Positions 23,335-32,464 of a stretch of DNA of 61,472 nt are shown here, piece after piece (the first letter of the stretch is position 1; every line of letters begins with the position of its first letter). The stretch spans positions 1 through 61,472 of the forward strand of contig QHQO01000019.1 of NCBI GenBank assembly GCA_003221195.1, written 5' to 3'. A program made the translations under genes and the position numbers. The notes below the pieces were generated by a model. The model saw only the letters and a program-made list of their open reading frames with translations, was not told the origin of the DNA and ran no database searches. The DNA is from Verrucomicrobiota bacterium (GTDB taxonomy: Bacteria; Verrucomicrobiota; Verrucomicrobiia; Chthoniobacterales; UBA10450).

Positions 23335-26175
23335 ATGAGCGGCATTCCTGTTTCAATTCGTCTGCAAAAGGAACCGCTCACCTGCCCGCAGTGTGGATCG
23401 GCATCGCGCATAGGACGCAGTCTTTGCCTGAGCTGTTTGCTTGCTCAGGGCCTGCGCACTCAAGTCTCGCCGCCGCAGTCAGAAGAAACGCTTGAGGATG
23501 TGCTTGGGGAACTCGATATGCGGGACGCCGAGTGGCGAGTAGGCGATTACCAAATTCTCGAAGAACTCGGATGCGGCGGCATAGGCGTGGTTTATCGGGC
23601 GCGACACAGGCGCCACATCGTGGCGCTTAAAAGAATTTTGCCTTATCATGCCGAATCACGAGAGACGATGCTGCGTTTTCGGCGCGAGGCGGAGACTGCA
23701 GCGGGCCTCGTTCATCCGAACATTCTGCCAATCTCTGAGGTGAGCGAGGGTGACGATGGGCTGCCGTTTTTCAGCATGAAGTTTGCCGGCGGGGGCAGTT
23801 TGCTGGACGCGGCCCCGGCATTGCGAAGCGAACCGCGACGAGCGGTGGCGTTGATGGCGAAGGTGGCGCAGGCGGTGCAATACGCGCACGGGCAAGGGAT
23901 CCTGCATCGGGATTTAAAACCGGGGAACATTTTGCTGGATGCGCGGGGCGAACCGTTGGTCAGCGACTTCGGTCTCGCCAAATGCCTGGAACCCACGAGC
24001 AATCTCACGCGCACGCTCACCGTCTTTGGCGCGCCTGAGTATGTTGCACCGGAACAAGTTGATCCAGCGGGCGCCGGGTCGGGCAAACTTGGTCCTGCGG
24101 CCGATGTTTATAGTTTAGGTGCGATTTTGTTCGATGTGCTGACGGGTCGTCCGCCATTTTTGGGTGAGCATGCGCTTAAGGTGATCCAGCAAGCGAGCGA
24201 GAAGCCGGCGCCGAAACTGCGCACATTGGTGCCGGGGCTGGATCGGGATCTGGAAACAATTTGCGCGAAGTGTTTGGAGCGGGAACCCGGTGCGCGTTAT
24301 CGCTCTGCGGGTGCTCTTGCCGAAGACCTCGAACGCTGGCTGGAAGGACAGCCTATTGCCGCACGGCCCCTTTCGGCGCCCGCACTGATCTGGCGCTGGA
24401 CCGGGCGCAAATCGGTTGTTGCGGGAATCGCAGCGCTGCTAATGGCATTGGGATTGGTTGCAGGGGCGATGATGTTGAAAGGTGGCGCGACAACCCCCCC
24501 GGCAACAACCGGCGTTGCTGTTCTGCCCTTCGAAAGTTTGAGCGACGATAAAGAGGACGCCGTTTTTGCCGATGGTGTTCAGGATGACATTTTGACCAAA
24601 CTCGCCAGCATCCGCGATCTTAGGGTGATCAGTCACACCAGTGTGATGAAGTATCGCGGAAAGCGAAGTATTCGTGAAATTGGCAAAGCCCTGGGAGTTT
24701 CTCACATCCTGGAGGGTGCTGTGTCCCGCAGTCGCGGCAGCGCACGTTTCCATCTCAAGGCGCGATTGATGGACGCTCGTACGGGGGCGCTCGTCTGGGA
24801 GGAGGAATACGATCGCGATTTGAATGATGTGTTTGCCGTCCAAAGCGAGCTTGCGCGAAAAGTGGTTCAGCGGCTTCGCGCAAAGATTTCGAGTGCCGAG
24901 AAACTGGCCGTTGAACAGCCGCCAACAACCGATTTCATCGCTTTCGACCTCTACAATAGGGCCAAGAATCTCCTCGCGCTGCGTCTTAGCAGCGGTCTGA
25001 AAGCAAATTTGCTTCAGGCGGTCGAGTTGCTGAACCAAGCTGTCGCACGCGATTCCTCTTTTCTTCAGGCCTACTGTCAGCTCGCCTATGCTCACGACCA
25101 GCTTTATTTCCTTGGCTTCGACCATACCCCTGCGCGCCTCGCATTGGCGGAGGCGGCCATCGAGCGGGCGTTTCGCCTTCGTCCAGATGCGGGTGAAACG
25201 CATTTGGCGCATGCGCGAAATCTTTATCATGGCCAGCTCGATTATGGTGGCGCTCTGGCTGAGCTGGAGGTTGCTCAACAGACCTTGCCTAATGACGCGC
25301 GGATATTCCGGATGATGGGATATATCCAGAGGCGGCAGGGACGCTGGCAGGAGTCTACCCAAAACCTGGAACGCGCCAGTGATCTCGACCCGCGAAACAC
25401 TGAGACGCTTCAGCAGATTGCGCTCAGTTACGGAGTTCTCTATCGCTATGCTGACGAAAAGTCCGTGTTGGAACGCGCGTTGGCGATCGAGCCAAATGAC
25501 CTCGATACGAAAATCGCGCTTGCCGCTCTTCAATTTCACTGGAACGCCGATACCCGGTCAATGCATCAAACAATTGACTTAATTCGAACCGCAAATTCCG
25601 GCGCCATTGGCGGATGCGCAGATGAATGGCTCAATTGCGCGCTCGCCGAACGCGATGTTGCCGCGGCAAAGGACGTGCTGAACACGATCGACGACACACC
25701 GTTAACGGACTATTCAGTTCATCCGACTCGTCTGGTAATTGAAGGCGTTCTTGCTCGCATGACAAAAAATGATGGCGACGCCCGCGCTTTGTTCATGGCG
25801 GCCCGCACGCAGCAGGAGAAAACGGTACAAGCGGAACCAAATTACGGGCCGGCACTGTGCGTACTTGGTCTAATCGATGCAGGCCTCGGCCGGAGAGAAG
25901 AAGCGCTGCGTGAAGGCCGGCGTGCGGTCGAGCTCGTTCCAGTGGAAAAAGATGCACTGGTTGGTCCGACCATGATCAAGTATCTGGCGATGATTGCTGC
26001 GTGGACCGGAGATAAAGATTTGGCTTGCGAACAGCTGGCCATCGCCGTTCGTCCGCCAAGCACGGTCAGTTATGGGCAATTAAAACTCCTGCCGTTTTGG
26101 GATCCACTCCGGGGCGATCCGCGCTTTGAAAAAATCGTGGCTTCAGTCGCGCCGAAAGAGGAAGCAAACAAATGA
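23335..26175 (+). CDS. Ser/Thr protein kinase with TolB-like and TPR domains
   Basis: 946 residues from ATG at 23335. A zinc-ribbon-like CPQCGSASRIGRSLCLSCLL lies at about 17-37. The kinase domain (about 71-340) has GCGGIGVVYRAR, the Lys of IVALKRIL, HRDLKPGNILLD, DFGLAK and APEQ. One membrane segment is at about 361-382 (VVAGIAALLMALGLVAGAMM). Outside lies a TolB/FlgO-like domain (VAVLPFESLSDDKEDAVFAD to LVWEEEYDRDL) and then TPR-like repeats to the end (DPLRGDPRFEKIVAS). This is a membrane kinase with a large presumed periplasmic sensor. In-frame codons before 23335 start at TTG and are not family-like. Paralog of the next gene; probably controlled with the ECF factor upstream. Confidence 0.92.
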   Translation: MSGIPVSIRLQKEPLTCPQCGSASRIGRSLCLSCLLAQGLRTQVSPPQSEETLEDVLGELDMRDAEWRVGDYQILEELGCGGIGVVYRARHRRHIVALKRILPYHAESRETMLRFRREAETAAGLVHPNILPISEVSEGDDGLPFFSMKFAGGGSLLDAAPALRSEPRRAVALMAKVAQAVQYAHGQGILHRDLKPGNILLDARGEPLVSDFGLAKCLEPTSNLTRTLTVFGAPEYVAPEQVDPAGAGSGKLGPAADVYSLGAILFDVLTGRPPFLGEHALKVIQQASEKPAPKLRTLVPGLDRDLETICAKCLEREPGARYRSAGALAEDLERWLEGQPIAARPLSAPALIWRWTGRKSVVAGIAALLMALGLVAGAMMLKGGATTPPATTGVAVLPFESLSDDKEDAVFADGVQDDILTKLASIRDLRVISHTSVMKYRGKRSIREIGKALGVSHILEGAVSRSRGSARFHLKARLMDARTGALVWEEEYDRDLNDVFAVQSELARKVVQRLRAKISSAEKLAVEQPPTTDFIAFDLYNRAKNLLALRLSSGLKANLLQAVELLNQAVARDSSFLQAYCQLAYAHDQLYFLGFDHTPARLALAEAAIERAFRLRPDAGETHLAHARNLYHGQLDYGGALAELEVAQQTLPNDARIFRMMGYIQRRQGRWQESTQNLERASDLDPRNTETLQQIALSYGVLYRYADEKSVLERALAIEPNDLDTKIALAALQFHWNADTRSMHQTIDLIRTANSGAIGGCADEWLNCALAERDVAAAKDVLNTIDDTPLTDYSVHPTRLVIEGVLARMTKNDGDARALFMAARTQQEKTVQAEPNYGPALCVLGLIDAGLGRREEALREGRRAVELVPVEKDALVGPTMIKYLAMIAAWTGDKDLACEQLAIAVRPPSTVSYGQLKLLPFWDPLRGDPRFEKIVASVAPKEEANK

Positions 26176-26229
26176 AAAGAGATGCACGCGTTCGCATGGA
26201 AAGAAACCTTCAAATCGTGTGAGTCACCT

Positions 26230-26273
26230 GGCCAAAAATTTTCCAATTTTTAGTTGGCAACGCACTAAAGTTC
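26230..26273 (+). promoter_or_regulatory. Hairpin and leader-like motif between the two kinases
   Basis: AAAAATT-TTCC-AATTTTT forms a 7-bp AT-rich stem extended by CC and GG across a short bulge. TTTTCCAATTTTTAGTTGGCAA resembles the 3' end of the leader elements (TTTTCCAAACTTGGGCCGGC at copy D). ACTAAAGT follows 20 bases before the next ATG. It may act as a terminator, a leader or both. Confidence 0.4.
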
Positions 26274-26293
26274 ATTTACCATCCTGACTTTCG

Positions 26294-29149
26294 ATGCGCG
26301 TGCCCCCCAGTTCTGACCCGGTGGACCTCCAAAAGGAGCCGGGAGTCTGCCCCCAGTGCGGATCGGCATCGCGCGTCGGACGGAGTCTTTGTCTTAGCTG
26401 TATGCTCTCCGCAGGCATGGGCGCCAATGGGCGTAATGGCGACTCGGCCGATGAGACCTCGGCGAAGGCGGAAACGCTTGATGACCTGCTTGGTGAACTA
26501 GATGTGTGTGACGCCGATTGGCGCATAGGCAACTATCAAATCCTTGAAGAAATCGGGCGCGGTGGGATGGGCGTGATTTATCGGGCGCGGCAGCGGCATT
26601 CGCGCCGCATCGTGGCACTGAAACGAATTTTGTCTTATCACGCCGATTCGCAGGAGACGCTGGCGCGTTTCCGACGTGAAGCCCAGGCTGCGGCGAGCCT
26701 CGATCATCCGAACATTCTGCCAATCTATGAAGTGAGCGAATGCGACGATGGGCTGCCGTTTTTCAGCATGAAATTTGCCGGCGGGGGCAGTTTGCTGGAG
26801 GCGGCTCCGGCATTGCGTGGCGAGCCGCGAAGAGCGGTCGCGTTGATGGCGAAGGTGGTGCGGGCGGTGCAACATGCGCATGCGCAAGGAATCCTGCATC
26901 GAGATTTAAAACCTGGGAACGTTTTGCTGGATGGGCGGGGCGAACCGCTGGTAAGCGATTTCGGCCTCGCCAAATGGCTGGACACTAGTAGTCACTTGAC
27001 GCGCACACTTACTATTTTTGGCACGCCCGGATATATTGCACCCGAGCAGGTGAACGGATCGGCGGGCAAACTTGCTCCGACGTCGGATGTTTATAGTTTA
27101 GGTGCGATTTTGTTCGATTTGCTGACGGGTCGTCCGCCATTTTTGGGTGAGCATGCGCTTAAGGTGATCCAGCAAGCGAGCGAGAAGCCGGCGCCGAAGC
27201 TGCGCACATTGGTGCCGGGGCTGGATCGGGATCTGGAAACAATTTGCGCGAAATGTTTGGAGCGGGAACCCGGTGCGCGTTATCGCTCTGCAGGTGCTCT
27301 TGCCGAAGATCTCGAACGCTGGCTGGAAGGCCGCCACATTGTCGCGCGTCCTGTTTCACCGGCTGCGCGCGCGTGTCGTTGGACGCAGCGGAATCCAGTT
27401 GTCGCGGGAATGGCAGCGCTTCTGATGGTTTTGGGATCGACAGTTGGTGTGATGATTTGGAACGGTGAGATGGCGACCCCACCAGCGGCAAGTGGCATTG
27501 CGGTTCTGCCTTTCGAAAGTTTGAGTGCAGATAAAGAAAATGCATTTTTCGCCGACGGCGTTTACGACGGTGTTTCCACCAAGTTGGCGAAGGTGGCCAA
27601 CCTAAAGGTGATCAGCCACAACAGCGTGGCAAAATATCGTGGCGCGCGGAACACACAGGATATTGGTCGTGCGTTGAATGTCGCGTACGTGCTCGAGGGA
27701 AGCGTGCGCAGGGAAGCAGGCAGAATCCATCTAAATGCTCAGTTGATTGATACGCGCACGGACGCTCACGTCTGGGCGCAAGAATACGATCGGGATTTGA
27801 GTGACGTGTTCACACTCCAAAGCGAGATCGCGCAAAGAATCGCGGACCAGCTCGGGACCGAAGTCTCAGCTGCCGAGAAGGCCGCAATTCAGGAGCCACC
27901 AACAACTGATCTTGTTGCCTATGATTCCTATCTGCGAGCCAAGGACCTGATCAATGGGATTTCATGGAGTACACGGGCGAAAGAAGATCTGACGCAGGCG
28001 GTGAAACTGCTTGATCAGGCCGTCACGCGGGATCCGTTGTTCTTTTTAGCCCATGGTGAACTCGCGGGCGCACATGACCGAATTTATTTCCTCGGTTTCG
28101 ATCACACGGATGCGCGCCTAAAATTATCCGAAACGGCCATTCAATCGGTTCGACGTCTGCGCCCGGAATCTGGAGAAACACATTTGGCCCTCGCTCAGCA
28201 TTTTTACTGGGCCTATGCGGATTACGATCGGGCACAGAGTGAGTTGGTTATCGCCGGACGTACGCTGCCTAACGAATCGCGAATTCCTCTTCTGTCTGGC
28301 TACATCGACCGGCGGCAGAGTCGTTGGGAAAAATCGCTTGAGGAAATGAAGCGGGCATTGGAATTGGATCCGCGCAATTTTTCCATACTGCAACAGATCT
28401 CTCTTACTTACGAAGCGTTGCGTCGCTACAAAGAAATGGCTGCGACTTTGGATGGCGCCTTGGCCATATCTCCTAAAGATGTTCCCAGCCGGGTGCGGCG
28501 CGCTTGGGTTGATCTGGAGTGGCGCGCAGACCCTAAACCGATGCATGCGACAATTGACACGATCCTGGCCGAAGATCCGAACGCCGCGCCTGTTCTCGTT
28601 AACCAATGGCTCGATCTTGCTCTTTGGGAGCGCGATCCCGCCGCAGCCGAGCGCGCCCTCGCCGGGATGCCGGCTGATGGTGGCGGATGCTACGCCGAAA
28701 ACATTCCATTCCCTAACAGTTGGTGTGAGGGTCTCGCCGCCCGATTCCGCGGCGATGAGTCGGCCGCCCGGGCCAAATTTAGCAACGCGCGGAAGGAATT
28801 AGAACAAACGGTGCGCGACCAACCCGATTATGCACCGGCTCTCTGCGCGCTTGGGGTAATCGATGCCGCGTTGGGGAATAGGGAGGACGCCATTCGCCAA
28901 GGTTTGCGCGCTGTCGAACTGGTGCCTGTCAGCAAAAGCGCCGTTGAGGGGGCGATGTTAGTCCAATACCTTGCGGTGATTTATGCCTGGACGGGCGACA
29001 AGGATCGCGCAATCGATGGATTGACGGAAGCAGCGAAGCTGCCCGGCGGAGTTATCAGCTACGGCGATCTGCGGCTAAATCCGTTTTGGGACCCCCTGCG
29101 GGGCGACCCGCGTTTTGAAGCGATCGTCGCTTCGCTCGCGCCAAAGTAG
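26294..29149 (+). CDS. Ser/Thr protein kinase with TolB-like and TPR domains, paralog
   Basis: 951 residues. Same order as the previous gene: zinc-ribbon-like CPQCGSASRVGRSLCLSC, and a kinase domain with GRGGMGVIYRAR, IVALKRIL, HRDLKPGNVLLD, DFGLAK and the APEQ loop. The membrane segment is at about 368-389 (VVAGMAALLMVLGSTVGVMI). A TolB/FlgO-like domain (IAVLPFESLSADKENAFFAD) and TPR-like repeats end in DPLRGDPRFEAIVASLAPK. The kinase part is almost identical to the first copy at DNA level around 24110-24340 and 27090-27340, while the sensor parts differ more. This points to tandem duplication with divergence of ligand sensing, or to gene conversion of the kinase half. Confidence 0.92.
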   Translation: MRVPPSSDPVDLQKEPGVCPQCGSASRVGRSLCLSCMLSAGMGANGRNGDSADETSAKAETLDDLLGELDVCDADWRIGNYQILEEIGRGGMGVIYRARQRHSRRIVALKRILSYHADSQETLARFRREAQAAASLDHPNILPIYEVSECDDGLPFFSMKFAGGGSLLEAAPALRGEPRRAVALMAKVVRAVQHAHAQGILHRDLKPGNVLLDGRGEPLVSDFGLAKWLDTSSHLTRTLTIFGTPGYIAPEQVNGSAGKLAPTSDVYSLGAILFDLLTGRPPFLGEHALKVIQQASEKPAPKLRTLVPGLDRDLETICAKCLEREPGARYRSAGALAEDLERWLEGRHIVARPVSPAARACRWTQRNPVVAGMAALLMVLGSTVGVMIWNGEMATPPAASGIAVLPFESLSADKENAFFADGVYDGVSTKLAKVANLKVISHNSVAKYRGARNTQDIGRALNVAYVLEGSVRREAGRIHLNAQLIDTRTDAHVWAQEYDRDLSDVFTLQSEIAQRIADQLGTEVSAAEKAAIQEPPTTDLVAYDSYLRAKDLINGISWSTRAKEDLTQAVKLLDQAVTRDPLFFLAHGELAGAHDRIYFLGFDHTDARLKLSETAIQSVRRLRPESGETHLALAQHFYWAYADYDRAQSELVIAGRTLPNESRIPLLSGYIDRRQSRWEKSLEEMKRALELDPRNFSILQQISLTYEALRRYKEMAATLDGALAISPKDVPSRVRRAWVDLEWRADPKPMHATIDTILAEDPNAAPVLVNQWLDLALWERDPAAAERALAGMPADGGGCYAENIPFPNSWCEGLAARFRGDESAARAKFSNARKELEQTVRDQPDYAPALCALGVIDAALGNREDAIRQGLRAVELVPVSKSAVEGAMLVQYLAVIYAWTGDKDRAIDGLTEAAKLPGGVISYGDLRLNPFWDPLRGDPRFEAIVASLAPK

Positions 29150-29150
29150 T

Positions 29151-29207
29151 TCTCTTTCTTTTAAACAGAAAGAGACGAAGGCAGGGAAGTGTTTCCAAAA
29201 AGGAAAC
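29151..29207 (+). terminator. Tandem hairpins after the second kinase gene
   Basis: TCTCTTTCT, 7-base loop, AGAAAGAGA is a perfect 9-bp stem starting two bases after the stop. GTTTCC-AAAAA-GGAAAC follows. There is no long T-run, so factor-independent termination is uncertain. Confidence 0.5.
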
Positions 29208-29751
29208 TATTACCTTCTCTAAAGATTTACTGGGATCACCGTTCCTTTCTTTTTTTGGATCTCTCTCTGTGCGGCGAAGATGTTGGGTGAAGTAATCATC
29301 GTTTCGCAGGCTCCCCAACATGCCGGCTAATTGAAACGAGTAAATGGAGGGCCGAGTTTCGGCGAGCCCCGCGCCAAGGCGCGCTCTCAGAGGACGCCTG
29401 CTCGCGAACGCTTTTGAAGTTCGTTTAGGCGATCGCCGGGCTCAGCTCCCGATATCTTAGCTTTTTTGCCTGTGCCTTGATTCCGTGCTGCCCACGGAAC
29501 CTGGCACGCCGTGGCCCGTCAGAACCGGACTCGCGGTTCCTCTTGGATTTTCGGAACTTCGCTTCGCTTTTCCCGGAGAACTACCAAATCACTAACGCAC
29601 GAATCCACGAATCCACAGGTTCGTATATCAAAAGTCAGAGACAGGAATTTCGCACGGAAACGTAGAGAAGACCTCAGAGATCTTTAAGACGCACGAACAA
29701 CTTGACCCACCCTGTCTTAAATGCCACTATAAACTTTTTTTGATTTTCTAG
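29208..29751. other. Intergenic region with REP-like and leader-like segments
   Basis: Near 29344 a TGGAGGGCCGAGTTTCGGCG block resembles the REP arms at 3664 and 15434. Around 29520 a GAACCG-GACTCG-CGGTTC stem is followed by GGATTTTCGGAACTTCGCTT and TTTTCCCGGAGAAC, which is the leader-like motif. No gene is supported in this stretch. Confidence 0.5.
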
Positions 29752-29780
29752 TTGACACTTATAAACATCCCCTGTAAATG
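29752..29780 (+). promoter_or_regulatory. Sigma-70-type promoter
   Basis: TTGACA (29752-29757), 17-base spacer, TAAATG (29775-29780). The predicted start site falls at about 29786-29789, which is the ATG of the next gene, so its message would be leaderless. Confidence 0.55.
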
Positions 29781-29788
29781 CCCGGCCT

Positions 29789-30064
29789 ATGAAAAAGCTC
29801 CAAGCTCAAATAACTACGCGCTTGGTCGCGGCAATGCTGGTTGCTATGGCTGTTATCGGCCTTAGTGGCATCGCAATGCATGCGCCCACCCAGAACCAAA
29901 ACCCGCTGGCGCGGTCCCTGAAGAGTATTCAAACTGATAAAGCGACACTGTTTTATGCAGACAACAGGCAGGATCGATGTCATTTCGTGGAGATGGTCCT
30001 GCCGGGAACTGGCGAGAGTAAAGCCGCGGCTGAGAACCTGAAACTGGCAGCAGCGACACTTTAA
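29789..30064 (+). CDS. Small exported protein of unknown function
   Basis: 91 residues. Signal-peptide-like N-terminus (TRLVAAMLVAMAVIGLSGIA), then a short polar mature part (KATLFYADNRQDRCHFVEMV) with one Cys. No family is recognised. There is no Shine-Dalgarno before the ATG, which agrees with the promoter placed immediately upstream. A strong hairpin lies 30 bases after the stop. These framing signals make it a credible gene in spite of its size. Confidence 0.5.
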   Translation: MKKLQAQITTRLVAAMLVAMAVIGLSGIAMHAPTQNQNPLARSLKSIQTDKATLFYADNRQDRCHFVEMVLPGTGESKAAAENLKLAAATL

Positions 30065-30094
30065 GTCGCTCGCCGGTTTAGCTAACGAATCAAT

Positions 30095-30124
30095 GGGCCA
30101 GTCCCGAAGGCTTCGGGGCTGGCC
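30095..30124 (+). terminator. Hairpin after the small exported gene
   Basis: GGCCAGTCCCGAAG and CTTCGGGGCTGGCC form a long GC-rich stem with a minimal loop. No T-run follows; it may be a terminator hairpin or a palindromic repeat. Confidence 0.5.
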
Positions 30125-30257
30125 GTGCTGTATACCGGCCCAAGTCGCAAAGAGGTTCTAGGCGCCCGACTCGCCTGTAGCGCACTTGCATCTCAGGGAC
30201 GTGAGAAACTCCACCGCTTTGGTCTTAGTTGTTCGTGCAAGTGAAAACCAATCGCCG

Positions 30258-30274
30258 AAGGTGTAAAACACCTT
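30258..30274 (+). promoter_or_regulatory. Hairpin close to the start of the gene at 30288
   Basis: AAGGTGT-AAA-ACACCTT, a 7-bp stem ending 13 bases before the ATG and just before the TTTAGGA ribosome-binding site. It could influence translation or end upstream transcription. Confidence 0.4.
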
Positions 30275-30287
30275 TAGGATTAGTGCG

Positions 30288-30884
30288 ATGCTTTCCAAGC
30301 GCGTCTACGTGGCCTGGTTCGTCGTGCATTTCTGCCTCATAACGGCAGTTTGTTTTGCCGGCATATTCTCATTGGTCGCGGAGGGCACAACCATGCTGCC
30401 ATCAGCGCTTCAAAAGCGCGCGCGCAAGGCCGAACTGATTGCGGCTCTTGTCCTGGGAAAAGAAGCCGCTGCATCCAGTCCCGTGCGGCAAGGGATCGCC
30501 ACCTACTTGCATGCTGCTGGCATCCAGGCTGGCTATACTTTTTTTGCCCCGAACATCCCGGGCTATCACAGGTTAACCTTTGAACTGTACTACGAGGATG
30601 GACGTGTTGAATACGCGTCCGCGCACGTGATGGGCAGGGGGGCTGCTCTTCGTTTGGACAGCTTGTTAGACCGCCTAGCCGACCAACGTTACGAGCCGAT
30701 ACGGGAAGTAGTTGTCAAGATGCTCGCCTTCTCTGTCTGGCGAGAGCGCCCTGACGTGAAGAAAATTCGAGCCACGTTCGGGGCGGTTAGCCAGCCTGAC
30801 ATTAGTGACTTTGAGAATGGAAAAGATGAATCGTTCCAGCTCATGTTCAGTTACGATTTCAGCCTGCATGAAGAGGAGCAATAG
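30288..30884 (+). CDS. Membrane-anchored protein of unknown function
   Basis: 198 residues. One N-terminal hydrophobic segment (AWFVVHFCLITAVCFAGIFS, about residues 9-30) leads to a soluble part with regular alpha/beta character (RLTFELYYEDGRVEYASAHV, VVVKMLAFSVWRERPDVKKI) ending in an acidic tail. The topology is probably N-terminus in, with the domain outside. I recognise no family, but it precedes an HTTM gene by about 150 bases, and such short partner genes next to HTTM genes recur in bacteria (recollection, not checked). The two may work together. Confidence 0.6.
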   Translation: MLSKRVYVAWFVVHFCLITAVCFAGIFSLVAEGTTMLPSALQKRARKAELIAALVLGKEAAASSPVRQGIATYLHAAGIQAGYTFFAPNIPGYHRLTFELYYEDGRVEYASAHVMGRGAALRLDSLLDRLADQRYEPIREVVVKMLAFSVWRERPDVKKIRATFGAVSQPDISDFENGKDESFQLMFSYDFSLHEEEQ

Positions 30885-31031
30885 AGGAACCACAGATTGC
30901 ATCGGATAGCACAAATAAGGAGGCCTTTTTATTTCGAAGAGTCGCAAGATACGATCCTACTTCGTCATTGCGTTTTGGGTTTCCTAATTCGCTGCCGTGC
31001 TGCGTTTTGATCCGTTTCTGAGTTACACATC

Positions 31032-32018
31032 ATGAAAGAACATGATGCAACAAACCTACCGCGGCGGTGGTCGGAAAATCTCATGGGATTTCTGTTCCCC
31101 TCAGAAACGGACAAGTGGCTTGGCATTTTGCGAATTGGTCTGGGACTGCAAGTAGCCGTTTATGCGCTGTTCTTAAGAAGTGATTGGCACTACTTGTTTG
31201 CCAGTACCGGCAAAGGTCTTGTCAGCCGCAAACTGGGAGAGGCCATTACGTCCTTCGACAGCCCACTCATTCCAAAGCTTGGCTGGCTTATTACTCTTGG
31301 CGGTTACGCTCACATCGGCGAGGACTCTGTGCTTTCCATTGCCTGGGCCTGTTTGCTTTGTATGGGACTGTTGTTATTACTCGGCCTTTTCTCTCGCCCG
31401 GCTGCGATCACCGCCTGGTTTCTTCACCTCTGCGCAGCGGAAAGCGGTGGGCTATTCGCATACGGCGCCGATAACTTCATGACCACCGGCCTCTTCTATT
31501 TGATGTTATCGCCGTTGCCAGATCGATACTCACTCGATCACTGGCTGCTGAAAGTAGAACTAAGAGATCCACAACTTTTAGGTTTCTGGCGGCGCGTTTT
31601 ACAGGTGCACATGTGCTTCGTTTACTTGATCGGCGGCTTGGCGAAATGTCTGGGCAACGGTTGGTGGGATGGCTCCAATCTTTGGCGATCGCTGACCCGG
31701 CCGCCTTTCAACCTTGTTTCCCCGGACATTCTTGTTCGGTTCAAATACGCGCTACCGATCCTCGGTATTTCCATCTGTCTAATCGAACTTGGTTACCCAT
31801 TTTTCATTTGGATAAAGAAGACCCGCTTGTTTTGGTTGGTGTGCATCCTGGCAATACATGGGGTGATTGGACTGGCAATGGGAATGTATCTTTTTGCGTT
31901 GGTCATGATCGTGCTCAACGTCGCCGCATTCGGGGTTGGTTCCGCTGGTCCGTTCCTTAGGTATCGTTCAGAAAATGACGAAATCCGAATGTCGAATGTC
32001 GAAGGAATGATCAAATGA
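31032..32018 (+). CDS. HTTM domain membrane protein
   Basis: 328 residues with about seven to eight membrane segments. The horizontally transferred transmembrane (HTTM) domain, related to vitamin K-dependent gamma-carboxylase, is suggested by the opening GILRIGLGLQVAVYALFLRS, the central LLLLLGLFSRPAAITAWFLH, and the conserved GGLAKCLGNGWWDGSNLW. Enzymatic activity of bacterial members is mostly unproven. The last 13 or so residues (ENDEIRMSNVEG) are encoded by a GAATGACGAA-type repeat (31972-32012), so the original C-terminus was probably replaced or extended by the repeat. Confidence 0.8.
   Translation: MKEHDATNLPRRWSENLMGFLFPSETDKWLGILRIGLGLQVAVYALFLRSDWHYLFASTGKGLVSRKLGEAITSFDSPLIPKLGWLITLGGYAHIGEDSVLSIAWACLLCMGLLLLLGLFSRPAAITAWFLHLCAAESGGLFAYGADNFMTTGLFYLMLSPLPDRYSLDHWLLKVELRDPQLLGFWRRVLQVHMCFVYLIGGLAKCLGNGWWDGSNLWRSLTRPPFNLVSPDILVRFKYALPILGISICLIELGYPFFIWIKKTRLFWLVCILAIHGVIGLAMGMYLFALVMIVLNVAAFGVGSAGPFLRYRSENDEIRMSNVEGMIK
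31972..32012. repeat. GAATGACGAA-type repeat forming the HTTM C-terminus
   Basis: AAAATGACGAAATCCGAATG continues as TCGAATGTCGAAGGAATG. The same phrase occurs at 44590-44655, 45115-45165 (inverse) and 58065-58150. Confidence 0.7.
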
Positions 32019-32103
32019 CAAGGGCCAACAGATGTTCGTCATTATGCTTCAAAGTTAGTTCAACTTACCCATTCGTTTCGATTGGTGTCCATTCGTGGTT
32101 GAA

Positions 32104-32463
32104 TTAACCGACGCGAAAGCGGACATCGCGAATCGTCCTGCCGCCGAAACGCTGTTTAAGTTTTCGCAAAATTTCGGACTTGGAAATCTGTTCCAGTTCG
32201 TAATGCAAGGCGGGCTGGAGCACGCGAACGTAGAGAACGCCTTCGCGCAATGCTACCGGCGCCGAGTGCGTAGCGATAAATTCACCGACGATTTTTCCCC
32301 ACGCGTCCATCACCTCCGTCTCATGCAAACGCTCGCGTAACCCGAGGCGCTGCATCAATTTTGGAACCAACTCCGCCGGCGACTGCCAGCGGTCGCCTCG
32401 CATTTTTCTCTCAGGAAGACCTCGCCATTCGGCGATCACAGCGGCGCGAAGAGAAGGGTTCAT
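32104..32463 (-). CDS. DciA-like DUF721 protein
   Basis: 119 residues. The DUF721 core is visible: MDAWGKIVGEFIATHSAPVA, GVLYVRVLQPALHYELEQIS and ILRKLKQRFGGRTIRDVRFR. DciA proteins with this domain load the replicative helicase DnaB in bacteria lacking DnaC. This protein has only the core and an N-terminal extension, so the role is by family. It lies downstream of rpoN on the same strand, separated by a 110-base repeat-containing gap. Confidence 0.8.
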   Translation of the reverse strand: MNPSLRAAVIAEWRGLPERKMRGDRWQSPAELVPKLMQRLGLRERLHETEVMDAWGKIVGEFIATHSAPVALREGVLYVRVLQPALHYELEQISKSEILRKLKQRFGGRTIRDVRFRVG

Positions 32464-32464
32464 G

